From Aplectana chamaeleonis (lineage: Eukaryota > Nematoda > Chromadorea > Rhabditida > Cosmocercidae), in the NCBI GenBank assembly GCA_029168955.1, contig JAPDOI010000186.1, positions 372,001-436,000 on the forward strand: a stretch of 64,000 bases of DNA, read 5' to 3'. The notes beneath the pieces were generated by a model, which saw only the letters and a program-made list of their open reading frames with translations, did not search any database and had not been told where the DNA came from. This document shows, one piece after another, positions 63,394 through 64,000 of the stretch (positions are counted from its first letter, which is position 1; each line of letters opens with the position of its first letter). The position numbers and the translations under genes are program-made.

Positions 63394-63776
63394 CTTAAGG
63401 CAGGGTCCAAGCTGAATTTCGATTTTGAGATTTTCCGCTGATTCGGTGCGCATTCTATATGTAGCCCAAAGGAACATGCGAAAACTGCGTTAAGACCGGT
63501 CTTCATCAAGTTATTACATTCCATCAACCGCTATTTCAGAAAAGTCCGAAAAGTGTGTCCATCGCCCACGCATTCTTCAAACTGCAATGTAAATATCGGT
63601 CATTCTGGTAATGATTATCATGTTGTGGATATCGTAATCCCGGATTTAATGGTTGTTTTCTCCAGAATTGAAGACTCAGAGTTTGCTAAACGTTCAGACG
63701 ATGTTCAGCTAGGCCAGCCCAATCTCTCTAGCCCGATTTTCGGTAGTGCCAACATTTGGCCGGACCTTGTCTTCAA
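63394..63776. mobile_element. TTAA-type MITE (family C), copy 2
   Basis: Starts TTAAGGCAGGGTCCAAGCTG and ends GGCCGGACCTTGTCTTCAA, so the right TTAA has decayed to TTCA. About 383 bp, opposite orientation to 43,482-43,888. The plus frame beginning at 63,553 runs through it and out into the block; not a gene. Confidence 0.8.
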
Positions 63777-64000
63777 AATGGGCGGTATCTATTCGTTGCC
63801 GTCGATACCTGCCATTCCTGAAAGTGAAGCTTCGACAAAGACACCCGAAACTGTTCAAGAGAAAAGTGAAGAATAACAAAAACTATGGAAAATGAAGGAA
63901 AGCCCACATGATCAGCTGATAAGGTGCGGGCGCGTCAGCTCCTACGGAGCCGATCCGTCGCGTGCCCGCAGCGCAAATCCGTAATGACACACACTAAATT

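Larger units (their letters stand above)
61716..64000. mobile_element. Inverted-terminal block, copy 2, with mariner and TTAA MITE inserted; cut by window end
   Basis: The left terminal region (61,740-61,925: CGGGGTTAAATTTGGTGTG, CGCGCTGCGGACACGCGACG) is inverted at about 63,900-64,000 (GATCAGCTGATAAGGTGCGG, CGCAGCGCAAATCCGTAATG). Collinear with 34,215-35,500 through AGGACGGTTTGCTAAAGTTT and CGAACAAAAAAGATTCAAA. The mariner (61,929-63,096) and MITE C (63,394-63,776) are absent from copy 1; MITE B of copy 1 is absent here. Confidence 0.72.

Overview
This window reads as intergenic and accessory DNA of a nematode, most likely a strongylid (clade V) such as a hookworm. The evidence is a compact gene with a trans-splice-like acceptor directly upstream of its ATG, introns of 110-200 bp, and a repeat landscape of RTE and CR1-like LINEs, Ty3/gypsy and Penelope-like elements, mariners and very many palindromic MITEs. 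No rRNA, tRNA, CRISPR or bacterial operon structure was seen. The species is an inference.

Host coding content is sparse. The best gene is a three-exon minus-strand gene at 6.9-7.65 kb for a secreted protein of about 162 aa: a signal-peptide exon, phase-matched introns and a trans-splice-type acceptor. Just downstream on the same strand lies a well-defined last exon of an acidic, histidine-rich protein (5.74-5.94 kb). Weaker single-exon candidates are at 28.0 kb (+) and 36.7 kb (-).

Layout: 0-3.2 kb, the edge of a TTAA MITE, a diverged tandem duplication and a 736-bp hAT element. 3.2-12 kb, the two genes, a (TA)77 microsatellite and dispersed repeats. 12-21 kb, hAT-type MITEs with 8-bp target duplications, two of them beside or inside a ~55-bp minisatellite, plus palindromes. 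21-25.9 kb, TTAA MITEs and palindromes around a featureless stretch. 26-32 kb, an RTE pseudogene, a mariner pseudogene with a nested palindrome, a TTAA MITE and a CR1-like LINE 3' end. 33-35.6 kb, an inverted-terminal block with a paralogue at 61.7-64 kb. 38-47 kb, a gypsy integrase-LTR-gag junction running into a Penelope-like ORF split by a 621-bp Harbinger-type MITE and a 5.0-kb hAT element that itself carries nested repeats. 47-55.5 kb, palindromes, a TTAA MITE and another nested hAT. 55.6-58.1 kb, CR1 and RTE pseudogenes. 58.5-63.1 kb, two related mariners with two convergent RTE fragments between them.

Most of the sequence is therefore a layered record of transposition. Exact target-site duplications at many junctions, several of which restore an interrupted reading frame, give the order of events. 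The most unusual signals are a heat-shock-element-like array just upstream of the TATA box in both mariners of one family, an in-frame 8-codon loss in the DNA-binding region of the one mariner with an otherwise open transposase, the integrase-LTR-gag junction, and the uncharacterised secreted-protein gene.
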